A DNA stretch of 64,000 nucleotides from Oscillatoriales cyanobacterium (GTDB lineage: Bacteria > Cyanobacteriota > Cyanobacteriia > Cyanobacteriales > Microcoleaceae). The number at the start of each line of letters is the position of its first letter. Within the stretch, counting starts at the first letter, position 1. Position numbers and translations under genes: made by a program. The notes below the pieces were generated by a model. It made no database searches. It was not told the origin of the DNA and was given only the letters and a program-made list of their open reading frames with translations. The stretch lies in contig RDYN01000013.1 of the NCBI GenBank assembly GCA_004293365.1, forward strand, positions 1 to 64,000, written 5' to 3'. Positions 1-8,212 of this stretch are shown piece after piece.

Positions 1-115
1 TGCGGACTAAAGTCCTCACTACAAACCTTTTTTCAATATTGTAGTGAGGAGTAAAATCCTTCATGGATGCGGACTAAAGTCCTCACTACAAACCTTTTTC
101 AATCTTAGGGGAAAT
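1..115. repeat. Direct and inverted intergenic repeat (GCGGACTAAAGTCC family)
   Basis: Two direct copies of a roughly 30-base unit beginning TGCGGACTAAAGTCCTCACT lie at 1-32 and 68-99, with a partly inverted copy (GTAGTGAGGA) at 41-50 between them. The same unit occurs again around 35497-35613, so it is a dispersed family. The element sits just past the 3' end of the threonine aldolase gene and could act as a transcription stop, but there is no clear U-tract. Confidence 0.8.
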
Positions 116-1132
116 CTCGCTCTTACAAAAATCCACGAAAGCATTAATATCTGCTTCTTTAGTATTAAAAGCTGTTACCAGTCTGACGGTAGAGTTCTCC
201 CACCGATAAAACTGAAAACCCTGACTAAAAGCTGCTGCAATCACTGATTCGGGAAGCTGCATAAAAATCTCGTTAGCTTCGACGGGATGGCAAAAATTGA
301 CTCCCTCAACTCCTGCCAAACCTTGCGCTAATTTAGCAGCCATCTTATTGGCGTGAGTCGCATTTATTAGCCACAAATCATCTGTTATATATGCTTCCAA
401 CTGCGCCGACAAAAATCGCATTTTTGAGAAGAGATGCCCGCTGCGCTTGCGGTAAAATGGGAAAGTCTTTGCTAATTCTTGATTGAAAAATACCACAGCT
501 TCCGCAGCCATCGCGCCGTTTTTTGTGGCTCCAAATGAGAGGATATCGACACCGGCGCGCCAAGTGATATCCGCAGGCGTACAGCCCAAACTAGCAACAG
601 CATTGGCAAAGCGGGCTCCATCCATGTGCAGGTGCAAATTGTGGCTGCGAGCAACCTCCGAAATGTGCGCTATTTCCGCTGGATTGTAGACTGTGCCGGC
701 TTCTGTGGCTTGTGTGATGCTGACGGCGGCGGGCTGTACGTGGTGGACGATTCCTGCACCAGCGCGATCGACTATTTCACCTAAAGTCTCTGCCTTTATC
801 TTACCATGATTTCCTGTTAGTGTCACCAACTTTGCACCGCCAGTAAAAAACTCCGGCGCGCCGCATTCATCCAGATTAATATGAGATTGGGCGTGACAGT
901 AAACAGCGCCGTAGGTCGGAGTCATAACCGCCAGGGCCAGAGAATTAGCAGCCGAACCCGTTGCTACAGGAAAAACCGTCACCGATGTCTCGAACAAATC
1001 CGAGAATTTCACTTGCAAACGCTCAGTGTATTCATCATCTCCATAGGACATAACTGCACCGCAATTAGCCGCTGCAATCGCTGCCATAATTTCCGGCGAA
1101 ACCCCCGTTGCATTGTCGCTACAAAAATTCAT
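86..1132 (-). CDS. Low-specificity L-threonine aldolase
   Basis: PLP-dependent fold-type I enzyme that cleaves L-threonine or L-allo-threonine to glycine and acetaldehyde in the cytoplasm. The protein (348 aa from this start) begins MNFCSDNATG, as family members do, and carries the Schiff-base lysine in FGATKNGA near residue 202 and a cofactor-binding HMDGARFANA segment. The reading frame stays open another 59 codons upstream, but that extension is hydrophobic and unlike the family, so the ATG at 1132 is chosen. It is transcribed away from the next gene and looks monocistronic. Threonine synthase and threonine deaminase are also in this window but far away. Confidence 0.93.
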   Translation of the reverse strand: MNFCSDNATGVSPEIMAAIAAANCGAVMSYGDDEYTERLQVKFSDLFETSVTVFPVATGSAANSLALAVMTPTYGAVYCHAQSHINLDECGAPEFFTGGAKLVTLTGNHGKIKAETLGEIVDRAGAGIVHHVQPAAVSITQATEAGTVYNPAEIAHISEVARSHNLHLHMDGARFANAVASLGCTPADITWRAGVDILSFGATKNGAMAAEAVVFFNQELAKTFPFYRKRSGHLFSKMRFLSAQLEAYITDDLWLINATHANKMAAKLAQGLAGVEGVNFCHPVEANEIFMQLPESVIAAAFSQGFQFYRWENSTVRLVTAFNTKEADINAFVDFCKSEISPKIEKGL

Positions 1133-1211
1133 TTGAATAATTGGTAAACAGAATCTATAATATAACTCAACAGTCAAAACTAAACTGTCAAGCATTAAAC
1201 CAAGAGGAACT

Positions 1212-1424
1212 ATGGCAGAGTACCGCCAAATAGAATACCGCATCGGCAAAGACGGCAAAATTACCGAAACCGTCCTCAACGCCACTGGTTCGAGTTGCAC
1301 CGAAACCACCGCCGGAATTGAAAAAGCCCTAGGTAAAGTAGAATCTCAAGACTTGCTGCCAGAATACTATGAAGGCGAAGAAAATTTGACCGCCGAACAA
1401 ACTCAGACTTTAAAACAAGTTTAG
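1212..1424 (+). CDS. DUF2997 family protein
   Basis: Small acidic cytoplasmic protein (70 aa) whose N-terminal half (EYRIGKDGKITETVLNATG, then SSCTETTAGIEKALG) is the conserved core of the DUF2997 family, common in cyanobacteria and plastid-lineage genomes. Function is unknown. In many cyanobacteria (family knowledge) it neighbours a DUF1257/Ycf35 gene; here Ycf35 is 18 kb away at 19139. It ends 11 bases before the GrpE-like gene, so 1212-3837 may be one operon. Confidence 0.8.
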   Translation: MAEYRQIEYRIGKDGKITETVLNATGSSCTETTAGIEKALGKVESQDLLPEYYEGEENLTAEQTQTLKQV

Positions 1425-1435
1425 AAAATTTAACA

Positions 1436-2218
1436 ATGTTCTATCTCCTCGGCGTAACAGTTGATGCAACAACACTGCCTGCCTTCAGTATCGCGCTAGC
1501 TGTCGGGGGCATTTTTCTAATTTTAGTCTACCTTTATGCTGCATCCGAGGCCGGAGATGCGATCGAGTTTAAGTACGATACAATTCTCCGAGAACGCATG
1601 AATCAGCTAGATATCGTCGATTGGCAAGATTTAGGCGAACAAGCAGGCTTAAGTCGCTTCGGGGTGCGCTTAGTGCGGCAGGGAGACGTGGGAAAACTCA
1701 CAGTAGACCAACTGCGGCGGCTGGCAACTGTGCTAAATTTGAATTTCCAAGAATTCGATCGCACTTTAAGCGCGCTGCCCGTATCGGCTACAATCACAAC
1801 TAATCCCAGCGAAATCGAAGAATTGAGACAGCAGTGTTTCCGGCTGCGGGAAGAATTGCAGCAGCAAAAAACTCAACTAACTGCCGATTTTCGCCGCGCC
1901 ACCTTTGAACAGTTGCAAACTTTGTTAACCAACTATCCCGCCGCCCGCAAAATGGCAGAAGCCAAGCCGGATATGCCAGCCAAAAATCTCTCGGCTTTGT
2001 TTACGCCCCTAGAAAATCTCTTGTCAAGTTGGGATTTTGAAACAATTGGTTCAGCTTGGGAACAAGTTGCTTACAATCCGCAGTTGCACCAGCCGGATGT
2101 TGAGGATATAACAGAAGGAGATTTAGTTTACGTGAGATTTGTGGGCTATCGAGATGGAGAGCAAATTCTGGCTCCTGCTAAAGTTAGTCGCAGCCTCCCA
2201 CCGGGAATAAAAAATTAA
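1436..2218 (+). CDS. GrpE-like protein with N-terminal membrane segment and HTH
   Basis: Residues about 15-37 are a hydrophobic membrane segment. Residues about 50-110 resemble a small helix-turn-helix (WQDLGEQAGLSRFGVRLVRQG). Residues 120-160 are a coiled coil, and the C-terminus (YNPQLHQPDVEDITEGDLV, then YVRFVGYRDG) matches the GrpE beta domain that contacts the Hsp70 ATPase domain. It lies 20 bases upstream of an Hsp70-family gene, so it is probably the dedicated nucleotide exchange factor for that Hsp70 (inference). It is not the housekeeping GrpE: the membrane segment and HTH-like part are extra and the coiled coil is short. Confidence 0.75.
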   Translation: MFYLLGVTVDATTLPAFSIALAVGGIFLILVYLYAASEAGDAIEFKYDTILRERMNQLDIVDWQDLGEQAGLSRFGVRLVRQGDVGKLTVDQLRRLATVLNLNFQEFDRTLSALPVSATITTNPSEIEELRQQCFRLREELQQQKTQLTADFRRATFEQLQTLLTNYPAARKMAEAKPDMPAKNLSALFTPLENLLSSWDFETIGSAWEQVAYNPQLHQPDVEDITEGDLVYVRFVGYRDGEQILAPAKVSRSLPPGIKN

Positions 2219-2238
2219 ATTAAAAATCTAAAATAGAC

Positions 2239-3837
2239 ATGACTACAGTTGCAATAGACTTCGGTACCAGCAACACGGTTGTTTGCATTCTCAACCCGGA
2301 TACGCAAACACCGGAAACTTTGAGATTGGGCGAAATGTCCCGGATTTTCAAAATCAAAAAATCGAGCGGAAATGCCCGAGAAATACCTGTAGTGCCGACT
2401 TTAGTGTTTGTGAAAAATATGGGAGAGTTAGTATTGGGAGAAAAAGTGCGATCGCAGCGTTTAGGACAGTCCCAGCCAGACCGTTTCTTCAAAGCTTTTA
2501 AACGCGACTTAGCAGCCGATTATCAGCCCCCAGCCAGAAATATCGACGGCGAAAAGTACACGCCAGAATCAGTGGCAGAACAGTTTATCCGAACAATCTG
2601 GAAACAATTATATCAGCAAAATATACAACCAGACAAAGTAATTTTTACAGTTCCAGTCGGAGCATTTGAGCGATATCTAGATTGGTTTCGCGACTTGGCG
2701 GAATCTCTGGGAGTTGAGGAAGTTCAGCTAATCGATGAATCCACCGCAGCCGCCCTGGGATATGCCGTACAACGCCCCGGTTCTCTAGTTTTAGTAGTCG
2801 ATTTTGGCGGCGGAACTTTAGATTTAAGCTTGGTTCGCACTGCGCCTCCTTCCTCAGTCAAAAATAGCCAATCTCACAGCCACAATTTAATGCGTGCCGA
2901 AGTGTTAGCAAAATCCGATGCTTATGTCGGTGGCGAAGATATTGACATATGGATTGTTGAAGATTATTTGCGGCAAATTGGTTCGTCGCGGGCCGAAGTC
3001 GGCGGGGTTGGCTGGCAAAATTTATTAGAAATAGCAGAAAAGTTAAAGATTCAAGTTTCTCAAGTTAATGAGGCGAAGGAAAGTTGGTTTGATGATGAAA
3101 ATTTTATGTCTTACGATTTGCAGTTAAACCGAGATCAGCTTGAGGAAATTCTGGAATCCCGGCAGTTGTTGGAACAGTTGCGGGAAGCTTTAGATGAAGT
3201 GCTGAGTATTGCGCTGGGAAAAGGTATCGGGAAAGCAGATATCGAACAGGTTTTGCTGGTAGGAGGAACTTCTCTAATTCCGGCTGTGTCTAATTTAGTT
3301 GTTTCGTACTTCGGGCGGCAAAAAGTTAAAACAGACAAGCCTTTTGAAGCTGTGGCGCACGGTGCTTTAGCCCTGACACAATTGGCGAGTGTGGACGATT
3401 ATTTGCGCCACAGCTATGCAATTCGCCTCTGGGAACCTTATGCTAAAGCTTATGCTTATTCGCCGATTTTTAGCAAGGAAATGAAGTATCCTTGTGAAAG
3501 TTCTGATGAGTTGACGCTGCAAGTGGCCATTGAAGGACAAAGGGAAATTCGGTTGGATATTGGGGAAGTTGCGGAGGTGTCGCAAGCGGAGGTTAGTTTT
3601 AACGAAAAAGGTCAAATGACGAGCAGTTTGCTCAACAAACACAGCGATTTTCGCTCTCTGGAAAGCCACCACCAGGAGGTTTGTGTGGCGCATTTGAATC
3701 CGCCTGGGGTGTTGGGGATCGATCGGGTTTCGGTGAGTTTTGAGGTGGATCAGAGGCGGGTTTTGTTGGCTACGGTGCGGGATTTGGTGACTGGTAAGGT
3801 GTTGGTGGAGAAAGGGGCGATCGCCAAACTGCAATAA
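2239..3837 (+). CDS. Hsp70-family protein (DnaK paralogue)
   Basis: ATPase of the actin/Hsp70 fold (532 aa, shorter than the roughly 630 aa of DnaK). Phosphate-1 motif AIDFGTSNTVV is at the N-terminus, phosphate-2 VVDFGGGTLDLSLV near residue 190 and the adenosine motif LLVGGTSLIPAV near residue 340. After about residue 400 only a short divergent beta-rich segment remains; the usual lid and C-terminal tail are missing. Client binding is therefore probably different from DnaK. The preceding GrpE-like gene suggests a paired chaperone. The intervening DNA has no terminator. Confidence 0.88.
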   Translation: MTTVAIDFGTSNTVVCILNPDTQTPETLRLGEMSRIFKIKKSSGNAREIPVVPTLVFVKNMGELVLGEKVRSQRLGQSQPDRFFKAFKRDLAADYQPPARNIDGEKYTPESVAEQFIRTIWKQLYQQNIQPDKVIFTVPVGAFERYLDWFRDLAESLGVEEVQLIDESTAAALGYAVQRPGSLVLVVDFGGGTLDLSLVRTAPPSSVKNSQSHSHNLMRAEVLAKSDAYVGGEDIDIWIVEDYLRQIGSSRAEVGGVGWQNLLEIAEKLKIQVSQVNEAKESWFDDENFMSYDLQLNRDQLEEILESRQLLEQLREALDEVLSIALGKGIGKADIEQVLLVGGTSLIPAVSNLVVSYFGRQKVKTDKPFEAVAHGALALTQLASVDDYLRHSYAIRLWEPYAKAYAYSPIFSKEMKYPCESSDELTLQVAIEGQREIRLDIGEVAEVSQAEVSFNEKGQMTSSLLNKHSDFRSLESHHQEVCVAHLNPPGVLGIDRVSVSFEVDQRRVLLATVRDLVTGKVLVEKGAIAKLQ

Positions 3838-3943
3838 TGATACAATTTTTAGATAAAATTCGGATCTTGAAATCGCTTCTTGTCAAACAAAGTCCCTCTA
3901 TAAGAGACTGAAGAATATCGATTTAAATCAAATTTATGCCGCC

Positions 3944-4807
3944 ATGAAGAAGCAACAAAATAAATTCAGCCACCTCACAGCAATCGAAAGAATTTACTTG
4001 TCATTTCCGGCAAAATTTTTATTAGAGCAAAACTTGTTGCAAGGTAAAGTTTTAGATTTTGGGTGCGGCTTCGGGAGTGATGTTAAATTGTTGCAGCAAA
4101 AAGGCTTTGATATTGCAGGTTACGACTCTTATTATTTTCCTGAATTCCCCCAAAATAAATTTGATACTATAATTTGCTTTTATGTTTTAAATGTTTTATT
4201 TCCCGAAGAACAAGCGAATGTGCTGATGGAAGTGTCGAACCTCTTGAAACCGGGAGGTAAAGCATATTTTGCCGTGAGAAGGGATATCAAAAAAGAAGGT
4301 TTTCGAGAACATTACGTACACAAAAAACCTACCTATCAGTGCATTGTCAAACTTCCGTTTAAGTCGTCTCTCTTAAATGAGTCTTGCGAAATTTACGAAT
4401 ACGTGCATTACAATCATCAAAGAAATTCAACTAATAACTGCATATTCTGCAATCCGTACAGAAATCTAACTTTGCTAACTGAATCAGCCACAGCCTACGC
4501 GATGTTTGACGGTTATCCCGCCAGCAAAGGTCATGTTTTAATTATCCCGAAGCGTCACGTTGCCAATTATTTTGAACTGCCGTTTAGGGAACAATCGGCT
4601 TGCTGGTTTATGGCGAATAAGGTGCAAGAGATGTTAAATAAAGAGTTTCAGCCTGACGGTTTTAATGTGGGTATCAATATTAATAAAGATGCGGGTCAAA
4701 GTCGCAGTCACGCGGCTATTCATGTTATCCCCCGCTACAAGGGCGATGCGGCTGGGCATAAAGGCGGAATTAGATGTGTTATTCCTCAAGTTAGAAAGAA
4801 AAGTTAG
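3944..4807 (+). CDS. Methyltransferase-HIT domain fusion
   Basis: A two-domain protein of 287 aa. Residues 1-140 form a short class I SAM-dependent methyltransferase with motif I VLDFGCGFGSD. Residues about 146-280 are a HIT-like domain starting with NCIFCNPYRN and ending near the HIT signature. Canonical HIT proteins read H-x-H-x-H; here the sequence is His256-Ala-Ala258-Ile-His260 followed by VIPR, so the middle histidine, the nucleotidyl-accepting residue of the family, is alanine. The HIT part may bind nucleotides without hydrolysing them, or act differently. The substrate is unknown. No partner gene is close by. Confidence 0.85.
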   Translation: MKKQQNKFSHLTAIERIYLSFPAKFLLEQNLLQGKVLDFGCGFGSDVKLLQQKGFDIAGYDSYYFPEFPQNKFDTIICFYVLNVLFPEEQANVLMEVSNLLKPGGKAYFAVRRDIKKEGFREHYVHKKPTYQCIVKLPFKSSLLNESCEIYEYVHYNHQRNSTNNCIFCNPYRNLTLLTESATAYAMFDGYPASKGHVLIIPKRHVANYFELPFREQSACWFMANKVQEMLNKEFQPDGFNVGININKDAGQSRSHAAIHVIPRYKGDAAGHKGGIRCVIPQVRKKS

Positions 4808-4911
4808 GAATTTGTGAAAGGATTTTTTTTACCGCAGAGGCGCAGAGAACGCAGAGAGAAATTGATAATTATTGTAAGGATTGTTATACAGGAATTACTC
4901 GCTGCGACTAA

Positions 4912-4977
4912 AGAAACCGGGTTTTTTATTAATTCTCGGGCTGCGACGAAGGATTTTTGTGCAAAAACCCGGTTTCT
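4912..4977. repeat. Inverted repeat, AGAAACCGGG family
   Basis: Arms AGAAACCGGGTTTTTT and AAAAACCCGGTTTCT face each other across a spacer of about 35 bases. The same arms recur at 17268-17332, 18269-18334, 41064-41127 and, inverted, at 54983-55019. It fills much of the 291-base gap between the HIT fusion and the next gene; the rest of the gap shows nothing else. Confidence 0.85.
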
Positions 4978-5098
4978 CGATACCCGTGGGTAATTTTTGT
5001 AAGGATTTTTATATTTGAGCAAAGGGCGAGCAAAATAGAGTTAAAATGTGTTTGCCAAGTCTCAAACGACACATTAGCAGTAATTTGGTGTTCTGTTT

Positions 5099-5668
5099 AT
5101 GTCTAAGCGCAAAAAGCAAGAATGGCTCAAGGAAACTCTGGAGCTCAAAGAAGACCATAATTGGAAATCTCAGCCTGGAACTCGCATCTTTGTCGCAGGA
5201 AGAGGTGCAGTCCGCTTTGATGTCCCGCAAGATTGGCATTTTGAACCGGATACTAAGTCGTTCCGGTTTACGGATAAAAAGCCGCCGGATGATGATTGTT
5301 GTTTGGAGGTTTCGTTTAATTTGTTACCTCCTGGTAATTGGGGAGAATTTCCGCTGGTGCCGCTATTGCAGAAGATAGTTGAAGATGATACCAGAAATCC
5401 GATCGATCCTGGGGATATTATCCAATTGAAGCGGCAAACTGCTCGGGTTGTTTGGACTGAATTTAAGTTTATCGACCCTCCGGAACAGCGGGAAGCTTAT
5501 TCGCGAATCTGTATCGGATTGGGTTCTAATGTTCAGTGTTTGATTACTTTTGACTATTGGGTTGATGATGCTAAACGTTTGACTCCTGTCTGGGATACGG
5601 TGATGGACTCGCTGGTTTTGGGTTTGTTTATTAGTGACCCTCGAACGGGTTTTGCATGTCCTGATTAG
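5099..5668 (+). CDS. Conserved hypothetical protein
   Basis: A soluble 189-aa protein with no signal peptide or membrane segment. It starts with a basic stretch (MSKRKKQEWLKETLELKE), followed by a mixed alpha/beta region rich in Trp and Pro (FDVPQDWHFEPDTKSF and the later WTEFKFIDPPEQREAYSR). I do not recognise a family with known activity. Base composition and codon use look like its neighbours. It stands alone between repeats and the DUF262 module. Confidence 0.6.
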   Translation: MSKRKKQEWLKETLELKEDHNWKSQPGTRIFVAGRGAVRFDVPQDWHFEPDTKSFRFTDKKPPDDDCCLEVSFNLLPPGNWGEFPLVPLLQKIVEDDTRNPIDPGDIIQLKRQTARVVWTEFKFIDPPEQREAYSRICIGLGSNVQCLITFDYWVDDAKRLTPVWDTVMDSLVLGLFISDPRTGFACPD

Positions 5669-5874
5669 ATATATGCAGGGTTGGAAGCTTCGGGTTTTGT
5701 GGGTCTAAATCCCCGATCTTTTGAATAAGTCGGGGATCTAATTTGCTATGGGTACGGGCGAGCGCTCTGCTGCGGGGATAATTGGCGAGCGCACTTTTTG
5801 CTAGATTTGAGTCGCTCGGCCAATCGTGTAAATGCTATAATTATTAACAAGTTGTGCTTAGGGAGACTACGGAA

Positions 5875-7047
5875 ATGCAGCTCGCATCATTTGAACAAAA
5901 AATGTGGGAGAGTTCGCCAGCAAAAACTCGCACTAAAATATCCGATAGTGAAATCAACCATAAATACGAGTTAAGAGAGCATAGAATTCTTACTGAAATC
6001 AACCGTGAAAAGCTTCCTAGTTTTGTCCAGGCATTAAAGCAGCCTGGTTATATGGAAGTGCGACCATTTTACCAAAGAAGGGCGCGTTGGACCACCAAAA
6101 TGCAATCCAAACTAATCGAATCATTTCTCGTTAATATTCCAGTTCCATCAATAATTTTATACGAAAAAGAATACTATTCATATGAGGTTATGGATGGTCA
6201 ACAAAGAATTACTGCGATTCAGGATTTTTATGAAAACAAGCTTTCATTAACAGGGCTTGAACTTTGGCCTGAATTAAATGGACGTACCTACAATCAACTT
6301 CCTCAAAAAATTAGAGCAGGTATCGACCGTCGTTCTATCTCATCTACAGTAATTATTGCAGAATCAACCTCCGATCCTGAAGAGGCTCTATTCTTAAAAC
6401 AAAAAACCTTCGAGCGCCTTAACACTGGAGGCGTAGATTTAAGTCAACAGGAAGTGCGAAACTGTTTGTATTATGGAAAGTTCAATGAACTGTTGCTAAA
6501 ATTATCGCGCCATCCCATATTTGCAGAAGCTTGGGGAATTCCGACACAGGATGACAGCCCCGAATTGGAGAAAAATACCCTTTATAAAAAAATGGAAGAT
6601 GCTGAGTTAGTTCTGCGTTTTTTTGCTCTCATAAACGTTGATAATTACCAAGGGGGAATGGAAGGATTTTTAGATTTGTACATGATGAGAAGTTTAAATT
6701 TTGATGAGGAAGATATCAATTACTTGGAATCTATTTTTCTCAAAACTATCACAATAGCTCACCTAATTTACGGAGAGCATTTATTCAAACCATTTGACCA
6801 GAAAACTCAAACTTGGTCAAACAAGACTTATAAAGCATATTATGATGCAATTATGGTGTGTTTAAGTAGGTACTTGCAATATGAAAAAAGATTAATTGCT
6901 CTAAAAGACCGAATTATTGAAGAGACAAAGAACATCTTTAAAAAACCTGAATCTCGTCTTCTCACAGGAGGTGGAAAAACCAAGGCAGAGATTCAGGAGC
7001 GAATCGGGATATTTGACGAAATGCTTTCGCAAGTTATCGGAGAGTAA
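5875..7047 (+). CDS. DUF262 domain protein, partner of HEPN nuclease
   Basis: DUF262 has a ParB/Srx-like nucleotide-binding fold, found in GmrSD-type restriction enzymes and in two-gene conflict modules. The hallmark DGQQR is intact at residues 107-111, preceded by FYQRRARWTTKMQSKLIESF near residue 65. The C-terminal half is helical and has no DUF1524 HNH nuclease domain, so the effector is presumably the next gene. The ATG at 5875 follows AGGGAG by about 10 bases; an in-frame GTG at 5854 is less likely. It ends 6 bases before the HEPN gene, indicating co-translation. Confidence 0.85.
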   Translation: MQLASFEQKMWESSPAKTRTKISDSEINHKYELREHRILTEINREKLPSFVQALKQPGYMEVRPFYQRRARWTTKMQSKLIESFLVNIPVPSIILYEKEYYSYEVMDGQQRITAIQDFYENKLSLTGLELWPELNGRTYNQLPQKIRAGIDRRSISSTVIIAESTSDPEEALFLKQKTFERLNTGGVDLSQQEVRNCLYYGKFNELLLKLSRHPIFAEAWGIPTQDDSPELEKNTLYKKMEDAELVLRFFALINVDNYQGGMEGFLDLYMMRSLNFDEEDINYLESIFLKTITIAHLIYGEHLFKPFDQKTQTWSNKTYKAYYDAIMVCLSRYLQYEKRLIALKDRIIEETKNIFKKPESRLLTGGGKTKAEIQERIGIFDEMLSQVIGE

Positions 7048-7053
7048 CTTGCG

Positions 7054-7833
7054 ATGTTTGACGAGCTTCTCAAGACAGTCAGCCTCAAAATTTCCACTGT
7101 CCGTTCGATGATAAAGACTAACGATAGACTTAGAAAAATCGTATTTCAAGACAGTTCAGATATAAAACAGTTGAAAGAACATCCTGAATTTGCCGCATTA
7201 ATAGAAGTAATCTGTAGCAAACGAGAATGGCAAATTTACGAGCGCTGTGCCGTAGTAACTAGATTGTATGCTATTTACGAGCGCTTTGTTGAGGATTTAA
7301 TTTCGGATTGGCTGCAACTTATGCCCGATTTGGTTCCGCGTTATTCAGATTTAGGAGAAAAAATCCAAAATACCCATCGAGAGGGTATAGGGCGTTTATT
7401 GATTGACATCAAAAAGAATAGGTTTCAACATCTTTCAGTTGAGAAAGTAGTTCAAGGATTATCCTGCGGCATTACTAACACTGGAAAATACGAGCTACTT
7501 CCAGATGCTTTTCTATTGCACGAGCAAAATTTACGCAAGGAAGTCCTAGAAACAGTCTTGAGAAATGCTGGAATTGATGAGGCATGGAAATGGGTAATTA
7601 ACCACAAAGAAATTAAATACTTTGTCGAGGAAATTCGTAGTAGTCAAAACACGGCAGAAGGAGAACTCAAACAATTGGTTGACTATCGAAATAAAGCAGC
7701 ACACGGCTTTGTAAACGAGATACTGGGAATTCAAGAACTGTTGGACTTAGCTGATTTTGTTGAGGCTTTATGTAAGTCACTTGCTGATTTAGTTACCTAC
7801 AATATAATTTTACGCCAGATCGAGGGCTGGTAA
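7054..7833 (+). CDS. HEPN-domain nuclease (MAE_28990/RiboL-PSP-like)
   Basis: All-helical 259-aa protein with the HEPN RNase signature R-N-x3-H at Arg212-Asn213-His217, in context DYRNKAAHGF. HEPN proteins with this motif are typically metal-independent ribonucleases that cut RNA during conflict responses (family knowledge). Coupled to the upstream DUF262 gene by a 6-base gap. A second, more divergent pair of the same kind is at 39669-41036. Whether DUF262 senses the trigger or restrains the HEPN protein is not shown by the sequence. Confidence 0.8.
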   Translation: MFDELLKTVSLKISTVRSMIKTNDRLRKIVFQDSSDIKQLKEHPEFAALIEVICSKREWQIYERCAVVTRLYAIYERFVEDLISDWLQLMPDLVPRYSDLGEKIQNTHREGIGRLLIDIKKNRFQHLSVEKVVQGLSCGITNTGKYELLPDAFLLHEQNLRKEVLETVLRNAGIDEAWKWVINHKEIKYFVEEIRSSQNTAEGELKQLVDYRNKAAHGFVNEILGIQELLDLADFVEALCKSLADLVTYNIILRQIEGW

Positions 7834-7847
7834 GGGAGATTGGAAAC

Positions 7848-8111
7848 ATTACTGAGTGGTTCAAAAAGCCACAAGCAGGGGTAGCGAAAGTTAAGGAAGT
7901 TACATTAACTGTAGGAGAAAGTGTTTTTCTTGTTTTAGTTAATAAGGAATTGTCGTACTGCTACTCTGCTAAAATTGAGAGCATTCAGCTTAACGATCTG
8001 TCTCAAAATCGCGTAGAAATAACTTCGGAAACAGAATTAGGCTTAAAGTTCGATCGCGATGCCAGAGTTGGTTTGATTATTTATGTAACGACATCCGATC
8101 GCGCTGACTGA
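7848..8111 (+). CDS. Possible third gene of the DUF262-HEPN module, ATT start
   Basis: The frame open from 7788 to the TGA at 8109-8111 encodes a protein-like sequence (ITEWFKKPQAGVAKVKEVTL and, later, FLVLVNKELSYCYSAKIESI) with a good mix of residues. It has no ATG, GTG or TTG in frame near its beginning. An ATT at 7848 lies about 9 bases after AGGGAG, a plausible ribosome site just past the HEPN stop. It would give 87 aa. Alternatives are a CTG at 7827, frameshifting from the HEPN gene, or a decayed gene. Confidence 0.4.
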   Translation: MTEWFKKPQAGVAKVKEVTLTVGESVFLVLVNKELSYCYSAKIESIQLNDLSQNRVEITSETELGLKFDRDARVGLIIYVTTSDRAD

Positions 8112-8212
8112 ATATTTCGTAGCTGCGAAGCCCGATCGCCATTCCCGCAAAATACTAACACAAATACCATACAATTATCCCACCATCCGGCATCTACCAA
8201 CCTGCTAACGCC

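Noticed and set aside
1133-1309. 59-codon extension of threonine aldolase
   Set aside because: Homologues begin at MNFCSDNATG, and the extension overlaps the divergent gene at 1212.
3367-3834. 155-codon minus-strand frame
   Set aside because: Antisense shadow of the Hsp70 gene, rich in His and Arg.
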